This document shows, piece after piece, positions 1-5,443 of a stretch of 7,231 nt of DNA (position 1 is the stretch's first letter; each line of letters opens with the position of its first letter). Made by a program: the position numbers and the translations under genes. Below the pieces are notes generated by a model. The model saw only the letters and a program-made list of their open reading frames with translations, had not been told where the DNA came from and did no database searches. Origin of the DNA: Oribacterium parvum (GTDB lineage: Bacteria; Bacillota; Clostridia; Lachnospirales; Lachnospiraceae); contig CALIEL010000322.1 of NCBI GenBank assembly GCA_938022235.1, forward strand, positions 1 through 7,231, in the 5' to 3' direction.

Positions 1-144
1 CTGTCGCAAAACGGGGAACTAAAATCAAACAAACCGCAAAAAGCGCAACAGCAAAAAAAGTCAATTAGTGCCCAAGAAATTCGGAGAATCACACAAGAAT
101 ACCGGGAATTTTTATGCAAAATGAACGAGGAAAAAGGGCGGTAA
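1..144 (+). CDS. 3' end of an unidentified plus-strand gene (partial)
   Basis: Frame 1 is open from the first base to a TAA at 142-144, giving 47 residues with no internal stop. The translated tail is very polar: a Lys/Gln-rich stretch followed by a probable amphipathic helix (ISAQEIRRITQEYREFLCKM) and a charged end (NEEKGR). That composition suits the C-terminus of a cytoplasmic or nucleic-acid-binding protein, but I do not recognise the family and assign no function. It is the only plausible plus-strand gene in the window and runs convergently toward the PLP enzyme gene. Its stop codon lies inside the palindrome of the terminator that serves that gene. With only 47 residues the reading frame could be fortuitous, so confidence is moderate. 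Confidence 0.45.
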   Translation: MSQNGELKSNKPQKAQQQKKSISAQEIRRITQEYREFLCKMNEEKGR

Positions 145-153
145 TTACCGCCC
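131..153 (-). terminator. Intrinsic terminator of the permease/PLP-enzyme operon
   Basis: Bases 136-153 form a perfect 18-base palindrome, GGGCGGTAATTACCGCCC. Read on the minus strand it is followed directly by five T residues (A-run at 131-135). This is a classical Rho-independent terminator about 40 bases after the stop of the PLP enzyme gene. In the plus direction no T-run follows the stem, so it should act mainly on minus-strand transcripts. Confidence 0.85.
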
Positions 154-192
154 TCGGAAAATCCTCTATCTATCTGATTTCATAAGAATTTT

Positions 193-1407
193 CTACTTCC
201 CGTGAAACACAAATTGATCCATCCGTTTAAAAGCTTCCTTAATCCTTGACAACGGCAAGGCAAGGTTTAAACGAATACAATTCTCTCCGTGAAACATACG
301 ACCGTCCTGCCATGCTACACCAACATTCCAGCCTGCTTTTTCCACCTCTTCGATTGTTTTTCCATGCTTTTCACACCATTTGCTACAATCGATAAACAAC
401 ATATAAGTACCTTCCGGCTTAGAAACTTCTACCCCTTCAAAGTGCTCTTCAATATAACTTACCGCATAATTGATATTTTCGGTGATTACATTTCGCAATT
501 CTTCCAGCCAGTCCATTCCTTCTTGCTTATATGCGCCAATTAAAGCATGCATAGAAAGAACATTCATATCATTATAATGCGGCTTCGAAGATTTAGCGCA
601 AACTCTGTCCCGCAAGGTCTTGTTATAGATTATATGATAAGATCCGACAAGCCCAGCCAAGTTAAAAGTCTTGCTCGGCGCATATAAAGAAACCACATGT
701 TCATGTGCCCAATCATTTACAGACTGAGTTGGAATATGTTTATACCCTTCCAAGATAATATCCGACCAGATTTCGTCAGCAATAACGGTCACATCATACT
801 TCTCATAAACTTCCATCGCTTTGATAATTTCCTCTTTCGTCCACACTCTTCCACAAGGATTATGAGGAGAGCAGAAAATAGCAACATGGATATTATTTTC
901 TTTTATCTTCTTTTCCATATCCGCGTAATCCATACGCCAAATATTTTTTTCGTCCTTATATAATGGACTGTGCACAATTTTAAAGCCATTGTTTGATAAA
1001 CTCATAGTGAAGCCAATATAAGTTGGACTATGTACTAATACTCCGTCTCCCGGCGAAGCATACGAGGTAAGTGTAGAAATCACACCGCCTAAGACACCAT
1101 TCTCATAACCAATATGCTCTTTAGAAAGTCCTTTTACTCCATTTCTCTTCTCCTGCCAATTTATGATACTGTTAAAATATTCATCCGATGGAGCAAAATA
1201 CCCAAATGCCGGATGCTTCACTCTCTCTATAATCGCCTCCTGTATGCTGGGTGCTGTCGGAAAGTTCATATCCGCTACCCACATCGGAATAATGTCAAAC
1301 CCCGGCTCCGGTTTCTCCGGAGCAAAGCCGGGCCATGTGCCCAAACCATCTACCGCAATTGCATCTTTACCGTGTCTGTCCATTATAGAGGTAAAATCAT
1401 ATTTCAT
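193..1407 (-). CDS. MalY/PatB-family PLP-dependent C-S lyase / aminotransferase
   Basis: This is a 404-residue fold-type I PLP enzyme of the MalY/PatB (cystathionine beta-lyase-like) group, normal in length for the family. Characterised members cleave the C-S bond of cystathionine, cysteine or related compounds to pyruvate, ammonia and a thiol in the cytoplasm. Visible motifs are RHG near residue 11, WVADMNF at 43-49, FGY at 68-70, CSPHNPCGRVW at 179-189, ADEIWSD at 210-216, APSKTFNLAGL at 243-253 with K246 as the predicted PLP lysine, and the carboxylate-binding arginine in IRLN (R379). Three positions differ from PatB/MalY as I recall them: the family ADMDF is ADMNF, DEIHxD is DEIWSD, and the RLNxGC/P segment is RLNLALPL. 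The substrate may therefore differ from cystathionine. The ATG start has a strong SD with 8-base spacing. The gene lies 16 bases after the permease stop and is the last of the operon. Confidence 0.9.
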   Translation of the reverse strand: MKYDFTSIMDRHGKDAIAVDGLGTWPGFAPEKPEPGFDIIPMWVADMNFPTAPSIQEAIIERVKHPAFGYFAPSDEYFNSIINWQEKRNGVKGLSKEHIGYENGVLGGVISTLTSYASPGDGVLVHSPTYIGFTMSLSNNGFKIVHSPLYKDEKNIWRMDYADMEKKIKENNIHVAIFCSPHNPCGRVWTKEEIIKAMEVYEKYDVTVIADEIWSDIILEGYKHIPTQSVNDWAHEHVVSLYAPSKTFNLAGLVGSYHIIYNKTLRDRVCAKSSKPHYNDMNVLSMHALIGAYKQEGMDWLEELRNVITENINYAVSYIEEHFEGVEVSKPEGTYMLFIDCSKWCEKHGKTIEEVEKAGWNVGVAWQDGRMFHGENCIRLNLALPLSRIKEAFKRMDQFVFHGK

Positions 1408-1415
1408 AAAAACAA

Positions 1416-1425
1416 CTCCTTTCCT
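1416..1425 (-). promoter_or_regulatory. Ribosome binding site of the PLP enzyme gene
   Basis: The minus-strand sequence AGGAAAGGAG ends 8 bases before the ATG at 1407 and overlaps the permease stop TAG (1424-1426). The overlap supports both the start choice and co-translation of the two genes from one transcript. Confidence 0.8.
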
Positions 1426-2800
1426 AGCCCTCTGCCGCTAAAGCCGCTTGTACTATTTCCTCTTTTCTTTTCTCCAAATCCTCTTTCTTCACTGCACCGA
1501 TTCGTAATCTCCAATAAGAGAAACCAAATAACATGGCTAATATAACAAGACACATTATAGCATCCCGAATATGTAAATCTTTAAATAGGTTAAACGCTAC
1601 AACACCTGCACAAAGTGCTCCCAGCACACAACACAATGAATAAAATCCCTTGCTCATCTTAATCGAACGCTTTTCCCATTGCATCGGATATTTCGTCGGA
1701 AGCTTCAAACAAGCTAAATTCACGTAAAGATTAATAAGCATAGAGGGTATCATCACGAGCGAAACTGCTGAATCCAACTTCATGCCGGTTAATATAGGGA
1801 TTACGCCGACAACGTAAAAAACAAGATAGGAAAGATAAGGATAGCCGGACTTTGTCGTCTTTTTAAAGACAGCCGGTAACCATCCGTCCTCGGCAATATG
1901 AAGCAATGGATATCGGAACATCGCCAGCCCTCCAAGCATGGATGATGCAATGGCACCGATGCCCCCTCCAACTACAAAGAAAAGGTACAAGCTTGTAGGG
2001 AAAATCGCTTCCGCAGTCACACTGAGATTTGCTCCCGCAATTTCTCCATAAGGTAATACTCCGGCTGCAACATACGCCATAAGACCATAAACAATGGCAA
2101 GTAAAACAGTAATGATAATAATTCCAATAGGAATTGTTTTCTTAGGATCTTTTGTAACAGCCGCCATGGAAACCGGTGCCATGGTAGTCCCTTGACAGGC
2201 CCATCCCATCACTGCAATAGCACTGAAAAATCCCAGAAAACCGCCTCTAAAAAATCCGCCATCTGCAGATGGATTAAAAAATGCAACAGGATCTACTTTG
2301 CCAATGCCAAAAGCGACAAATAAAGTCAATGCAGCAATAAGAATCAGAGTTACCAGATTTTCTAATATCGTCACAAACCGCGAACCTCTAATCGTCGATA
2401 GAAAGAAAATTGTCAAAATCAAAAAAGAACTCAATGTTCGGTGTACTTCTAATGCCGGAAAAATAACACATAAGTAATCTGTTATCGCAATTGCGTAGCT
2501 GGAAATGGCAAAAGCATTTACAATAACCATCCAACCTCCTACACCGGTCATTATTGGATTAAAGAGCATTGCCTTCATGCTGTAATCCCCGCCTTCCAGC
2601 ACAAACAAGAACGGCATTGCCAAATTATACCAATACGCAAGAAGCATAAAAAAGCAACCGATTATGACTACAGGAACGATAGAACGGCCGGTGTATCTGA
2701 TTCCGAAGCCCAATAAAACAAATATTCCTGTACCTATCGCACCTCCTAAACCTAAGCCAACAATATTCCAAAGACCAAGTTTTTTCCCCTTCTCTTCCAT
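1424..2800 (-). CDS. APC-superfamily amino acid permease
   Basis: This is a 458-residue integral membrane transporter of the amino acid-polyamine-organocation superfamily, which usually catalyses cation symport or exchange of amino acids across the cytoplasmic membrane. The N-terminus carries the hallmark first-helix motif GLGLGGAIGTGIF (residues 15-27). By hydrophobicity I place about 12 membrane segments, near 11-32, 40-62, 85-108, 122-138, 142-164, 186-204, 224-246, 268-290, 323-338, 344-364, 388-404 and 413-430. The loop AAVTKDPKKTIP (213-224) matches the conserved cytoplasmic loop of the family. The C-terminus is a short charged tail. Substrate cannot be read from sequence; the partner PLP enzyme suggests an amino acid, possibly sulfur-containing. 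The ATG is preceded by AGGAAGGAGG with 10-base spacing. A second ATG at 2807 lies in another frame and only 3 bases from that SD, so it is not preferred. It is the first gene of a two-gene operon. Confidence 0.9.
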   Translation of the reverse strand: MEEKGKKLGLWNIVGLGLGGAIGTGIFVLLGFGIRYTGRSIVPVVIIGCFFMLLAYWYNLAMPFLFVLEGGDYSMKAMLFNPIMTGVGGWMVIVNAFAISSYAIAITDYLCVIFPALEVHRTLSSFLILTIFFLSTIRGSRFVTILENLVTLILIAALTLFVAFGIGKVDPVAFFNPSADGGFFRGGFLGFFSAIAVMGWACQGTTMAPVSMAAVTKDPKKTIPIGIIIITVLLAIVYGLMAYVAAGVLPYGEIAGANLSVTAEAIFPTSLYLFFVVGGGIGAIASSMLGGLAMFRYPLLHIAEDGWLPAVFKKTTKSGYPYLSYLVFYVVGVIPILTGMKLDSAVSLVMIPSMLINLYVNLACLKLPTKYPMQWEKRSIKMSKGFYSLCCVLGALCAGVVAFNLFKDLHIRDAIMCLVILAMLFGFSYWRLRIGAVKKEDLEKRKEEIVQAALAAEG

Positions 2801-2810
2801 AAGCCATTGT

Positions 2811-2820
2811 CCTCCTTCCT
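2811..2820 (-). promoter_or_regulatory. Ribosome binding site of the permease gene
   Basis: The minus-strand AGGAAGGAGG lies 10 bases upstream of the ATG at 2800 and fixes that start. A second SD-like run, AAAGGAGGG, lies about 50 bases further upstream (around 2868-2876) but has no ATG, GTG or TTG at a suitable distance. Confidence 0.7.
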
Positions 2821-2923
2821 AAGGAAAAATACCAAATGTCTCTTTTGTACGCTGCCTTCTTGAATTCCCTCCTTTCTATTCCAATAATCCCGACCAAAGA
2901 AAAAGATGTTTAGGCACTTTATT

Positions 2924-2938
2924 ATTAAGTAGCTTAAT
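2924..2938. promoter_or_regulatory. Inverted repeat at the predicted transcription start (candidate operator)
   Basis: ATTAAG-TAG-CTTAAT is a perfect 6-base inverted repeat with a 3-base centre, the size and shape expected for a dimeric winged-helix repressor such as MarR. It covers the predicted start site near 2936, where bound repressor would block initiation. A weaker related sequence (TAAG-TAAT-CTTA) occurs at 3671-3682, just upstream of marR. Confidence 0.4.
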
Positions 2939-2942
2939 TAAT

Positions 2943-2971
2943 ATTGTATGCTATTCTACTTTTTTGTACAA
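2943..2971 (-). promoter_or_regulatory. Predicted sigma-A promoter of the permease/PLP-enzyme operon
   Basis: On the minus strand a -35-like TTGTAC (2966-2971) and a -10 TACAAT (2943-2948, five of six to consensus) are separated by exactly 17 bases. The predicted start is near 2936. No comparable element lies nearer the permease. Overlapping inverted repeats suggest that this promoter is regulated. Confidence 0.6.
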
Positions 2972-2979
2972 GTGAATAG
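2951..2979. promoter_or_regulatory. Imperfect inverted repeat over the -35 (candidate operator)
   Basis: Arms CTATTCTACTT (2951-2961) and AAGTGAATAG (2970-2979) are complementary apart from one extra base in the left arm. The pair spans the -35 element and most of the spacer of the predicted promoter. It is a candidate site for the neighbouring MarR protein; that assignment is inference from position only. Confidence 0.35.
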
Positions 2980-3013
2980 TATATTTAGACGCATAAAATG
3001 AATTAAAGTAATA

Positions 3014-3107
3014 TTTTTTTGTGCAATTTAATTTTATTCGTTATATTGAGGCTAAATTTACACCAGCCTGTATAATAAGTGAAACAATACCTGCTTGCAC
3101 AAAAAAA
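3014..3107. repeat. 13-base inverted repeat, TTGCACAAAAAAA motif
   Basis: The plus-strand TTGCACAAAAAAA at 3095-3107 has an exact reverse complement at 3014-3026, with 68 bases between. A third, one-mismatch version (TTGTACAAAAAA, minus strand) includes the -35 of the permease promoter (2960-2971). The right copy merges into the A-run of the marR terminator, so part of the match is low-complexity sequence. Confidence 0.4.
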
Positions 3108-3135
3108 GAAGTATCGCTCCGCTCTACTTCTTTTT
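3101..3135 (-). terminator. Intrinsic terminator overlapping the marR stop
   Basis: Arms 3103-3113 and 3125-3135 (minus strand AAAAAGAAGTA and TACTTCTTTTT) pair perfectly over 11 bases around an 11-base GC-richer loop. A run of T follows on the minus strand. The upstream arm encodes the last lysines and most of the TAG stop of marR, so the gene ends inside its terminator. The A/T-rich arms could also work weakly in the plus direction. Confidence 0.7.
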
Positions 3136-3642
3136 CAGATCCTGATAAAACCCCGGAACGGGGAACACCGCACTTCCCTTCTTGATATCACGCTCGTATG
3201 ACTGATTAATTTTCCTCTGCACATCCAAGAAATGTTCTAATGTTTCTTCAGAGAACTCCTCCAGGCATTCCGTAAAATAATCCTTACATTCTTTCGTAAA
3301 TAGTTGATGTCCTTCATATACTTTCTCGCCCAGCTCAGTAAGAAGCAACCTGAATCTCCTATTATTTAACTCATCTCGCACTTGTACTACCATCTCTTTC
3401 TTCCGTAGTTTTCGCACAATCTGCGAACATGCACTTGGTGTTTTTCCCAATAATTCTGCAATTTCCGTCATGGTTATCCCATGGTTTTCTCCGATTATAT
3501 CTATAAACTCGCCTTCAACTTGAAAAAGGCTATACTCTCCATAATTATGAGGTATATCATCGTAAGCCCTCATTAAATTATATGCTTCGTCTTGCGATGC
3601 CCAGATTTCATCTATTTTTTTCTCTCTACTTTTTTGCTTCAA
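3124..3642 (-). CDS. MarR-family transcriptional regulator
   Basis: This 172-residue protein has the usual MarR length and layout: N-terminal dimerisation helices, a winged helix-turn-helix near residues 45-105, and C-terminal dimerisation helices. The recognition region reads GITMTEIAELLGKTPSACSQ (55-74), followed by VRKLRKKEMV and a wing with RDELNNRRFRLLLTELG (89-105), which matches the family D-R-R...LT-x-G pattern. MarR proteins are normally dimeric repressors released by a small ligand or by thiol oxidation. The start is a TTG at 3640-3642 with AGGGAG 6 bases upstream; no in-frame ATG lies closer than residue 24, which would cut the first helix. It lies 37 bases after the 550-residue regulator and probably shares its transcript. 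Likely targets are its own operon and the permease operon immediately downstream, whose promoter carries inverted repeats. Confidence 0.9.
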   Translation of the reverse strand: MKQKSREKKIDEIWASQDEAYNLMRAYDDIPHNYGEYSLFQVEGEFIDIIGENHGITMTEIAELLGKTPSACSQIVRKLRKKEMVVQVRDELNNRRFRLLLTELGEKVYEGHQLFTKECKDYFTECLEEFSEETLEHFLDVQRKINQSYERDIKKGSAVFPVPGFYQDLKKK

Positions 3643-3648
3643 CTTTAT

Positions 3649-3654
3649 CTCCCT
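3649..3654 (-). promoter_or_regulatory. Ribosome binding site supporting the TTG start of marR
   Basis: AGGGAG on the minus strand ends 6 bases before the TTG. A nearby ATG (3657-3659) is out of frame and reaches a stop after four codons, so it is not the start. Confidence 0.6.
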
Positions 3655-3679
3655 CTCATTTTTTAAGCAGTAAGTAATC

Positions 3680-5332
3680 TTATTTTGTATATCGACGCTT
3701 CTTATAATGCAGCTGATATTTTGCTATCTTTCTATAAAATCCACTTCGTGAAAAACCCATTTTGTCACAAATCTGCTGTACCGTATAATCTTGCTTTATC
3801 AATTGTCCTAAACGAGTTCTTTCTATATCCTGTACAGTACCTTCTGCAATGTAATCCGGTTCAATTTCAGTAGCACAATCATTTTTAAAATAGCTTTCCA
3901 GATATGTTTCAATACTACTTAAATCTTTTTTTCCCAATGCTCTCCATGCTTTTCGATATAGTGCTTCCAAGTCTCTTTCTTCTCTATTCCCATATATTTT
4001 ACTGTAATATAAAACACCGCTCTTAAAAAACCGTTCAAAAACAGCACGATTATTATAAGCACTTTGAAAACCGCTAATACAGTGCTGCGTAATTATCGTA
4101 TAAAGCTTGTAGGAAAATAATTTTTTTTGAACCAGTTCTCCCAGATTTTCCGTTGAACAGAAGATAAACTGAATTGAACGTTTTTCCTGCTCTCGATTCT
4201 GAATTCTCTCCCGCTCCTTCTCTAAATATTTAGCAAGGTTTTCCTGCACTGAAAGAAGCATCTTCTCCGGTTGCACGATAATAATACTTCCTCCTTGCAT
4301 CTGCCAGAGCACACCATGTTCGTCAAACAAAAATGTATTCATTAAATCTCTGTACACATTTTGCATATAAATGACTCGAAGTTCCTGCAATCGCCTATTA
4401 GAATAATTAAAAATTGCCTTTCCTATCAATTCATTTAAAGCGTTGTCTTCACTTTGGATAAATATACAATCTTCGAACTCCGCCAGAGCCTTACACTCTT
4501 CTACAGTTTCCCTGCCCAAATACTTAGAAAGCCAGGAAAACGTCACCATCGTGCTATTTGCAAAAAAATTGGATTCTTTCTGTATTTGGCTATAAGATTT
4601 AAATTTACATAAATACTCTGTCTTATCTTCATCCACAATAATTGGAACAATCGTAACAGTTCCATAAAAAGTGAAAGTCGATTTTTCAATCGTAATCTTT
4701 ACTTCCTCAATATATTTTCTCTTTTCTAGGTACTTCACCATGTCTTCAGAAATCTCTCTGATATTACTTACCTCTTTCCCCAAAGGAAAAGTAGAACACA
4801 AAGATGAATTCTGATATATTACATTTCCGAATGTGTCACAATATAACAACGCTTCCGGCAAAGACGCAATAATAGACTCCACTCTTGTCAGCCTTTCCCT
4901 CAATCGCTTTTTTGACCTATGCTCCACAATTCGTTTCGCTATAAGCTCAGCCATGTTATCCATAAACTGAAAGGTGGAATCGATTTTATCAAAAAATTTC
5001 TTTCCCCTCTTTTTACTTACCATTAACCCTAATGCGCCTATGACCTCGGTTTGATCATAAATCGGTACGCCAACAAAACCGTCGATTTTGCACTGCATAT
5101 AACTTTTGCAGTTCTTGCACTTAGGGACAGATTCTCTGCTTTTTACAGATAAATGTTCTCCTCCTTCTATCACTGTATAGAGCAGAGAACCAAAATTGAT
5201 TTTCTGGTACATGTCATAATAAACAAGTTTTTGTCCTAATACATTCAGATTTGAATCCACGATCAGTACATCAATATTTAATATATCCGATATTACTTTT
5301 GCAAACTGATCCAAGTAGGATTTCACTGCCAT
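3680..5332 (-). CDS. Sensor-PAS regulator with inactive sigma-54-type AAA+ domain and Fis-type HTH
   Basis: This 550-residue cytoplasmic regulator has the domain order of a sigma-54 activator. Residues 1-140 form a GAF-like sensor containing C72-x2-C75-x5-C81 before VGVPIYDQTEVIGALGLM (87-104). Residues 150-245 look like a PAS domain (LPEALLYCDTFGNVIYQN). Residues 260-425 align with the AAA+ core, but the Walker A GESGTGKE is SEDNALNE (294-301, catalytic Lys replaced by N300), GAFTGA is missing, and Walker B GGTLFLDE is GGSIIIVQ (347-354). The flanks ELIGKAIFNYSNR and STENLGELV keep the fold recognisable. The C-terminus carries a Fis-like HTH (about 501-541; VQQICDKMGFSRSGFYRKI). It should bind DNA and sense a ligand but not remodel sigma-54 by ATP hydrolysis. 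The ATG start has AAGGG 9 bases upstream; a GTG at codon 3 is an alternative. The target is unknown: the adjacent methyltransferase pair, marR, or both. Confidence 0.75.
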   Translation of the reverse strand: MAVKSYLDQFAKVISDILNIDVLIVDSNLNVLGQKLVYYDMYQKINFGSLLYTVIEGGEHLSVKSRESVPKCKNCKSYMQCKIDGFVGVPIYDQTEVIGALGLMVSKKRGKKFFDKIDSTFQFMDNMAELIAKRIVEHRSKKRLRERLTRVESIIASLPEALLYCDTFGNVIYQNSSLCSTFPLGKEVSNIREISEDMVKYLEKRKYIEEVKITIEKSTFTFYGTVTIVPIIVDEDKTEYLCKFKSYSQIQKESNFFANSTMVTFSWLSKYLGRETVEECKALAEFEDCIFIQSEDNALNELIGKAIFNYSNRRLQELRVIYMQNVYRDLMNTFLFDEHGVLWQMQGGSIIIVQPEKMLLSVQENLAKYLEKERERIQNREQEKRSIQFIFCSTENLGELVQKKLFSYKLYTIITQHCISGFQSAYNNRAVFERFFKSGVLYYSKIYGNREERDLEALYRKAWRALGKKDLSSIETYLESYFKNDCATEIEPDYIAEGTVQDIERTRLGQLIKQDYTVQQICDKMGFSRSGFYRKIAKYQLHYKKRRYTK

Positions 5333-5344
5333 ATCTCCCTACCC

Positions 5345-5357
5345 TTCTCTAAGAGAA
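5345..5357. promoter_or_regulatory. Perfect inverted repeat in the leader of the 550-residue regulator gene
   Basis: TTCTCT-A-AGAGAA is a 6-base perfect inverted repeat around one central base, 13-25 bases upstream of the ATG. It could be an autoregulatory operator near the start of transcription or a small hairpin next to the ribosome binding site. Sequence alone does not decide between these. Confidence 0.35.
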
Positions 5358-5358
5358 C

Positions 5359-5381
5359 ATCATAAAAAGCACATGGTGCTT
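5359..5381 (-). promoter_or_regulatory. Possible promoter -10 with hairpin/operator upstream of the 550-residue regulator
   Basis: TATGAT (5359-5364, minus strand) matches the -10 consensus at five of six positions; a weak TTGTAA lies 15 bases upstream, shorter than the usual spacing. Between them AAGCAC-CAT-GTGCTT (5367-5381) is a perfect inverted repeat. Because it is followed by five T residues on the minus strand it could instead be a second, weak terminator behind the main one. Confidence 0.3.
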
Positions 5382-5388
5382 ACAAAAC

Positions 5389-5428
5389 AAAAAAAGAAAG
5401 CCCTTCTAAAGATTTTAAAAGAGCTTCC
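5389..5428 (-). terminator. Intrinsic terminator of the methyltransferase pair
   Basis: On the minus strand a 15-base stem (arms 5414-5428 and 5396-5410, allowing three G-T pairs) closes a 3-base loop and runs straight into seven T residues (A-run 5389-5395). It starts 16 bases after the stop of the upstream gene and separates the methyltransferase transcript from the regulator gene. Confidence 0.85.
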
Positions 5429-5443
5429 CATGACTGTCTAGAT

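Larger units (their letters stand above)
2801..3123. other. Intergenic control region between marR and the permease
   Basis: This 323-base gene-free stretch is much more AT-rich than its flanks. It holds the marR terminator at its right edge, a sigma-A-type promoter near 2943-2971, inverted repeats overlapping that promoter and its start site, and repeated TTGYACAAAAAA motifs. The transcribed leader to the permease would be about 135 bases. I see no T-box, SAM or other riboswitch signature in it and no attenuator hairpin followed by a T-run. Confidence 0.7.

Noticed and set aside
289..543. Open frame on the plus strand inside the PLP enzyme gene (others at 697-963, 1114-1545 and 1163-1441)
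   Set aside because: These are antisense to a well-conserved enzyme gene, have no convincing ribosome binding site and resemble no protein family.
2625..2897. Minus-strand open frame from a TTG overlapping the permease start
   Set aside because: It lies out of frame with the permease, is rich in Arg codons read off the SD region, has no good SD of its own, and the permease frame clearly wins by its membrane segments.
2808..2936. Riboswitch or T-box in the leader of the permease gene
   Set aside because: No T-box, SAM or other conserved core and no terminator/antiterminator hairpins can be recognised in the roughly 130-base leader.
3685..3873. Short plus-strand open frame over the end of the 550-residue regulator
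   Set aside because: It is antisense to the conserved HTH-coding region and has no supporting signal.
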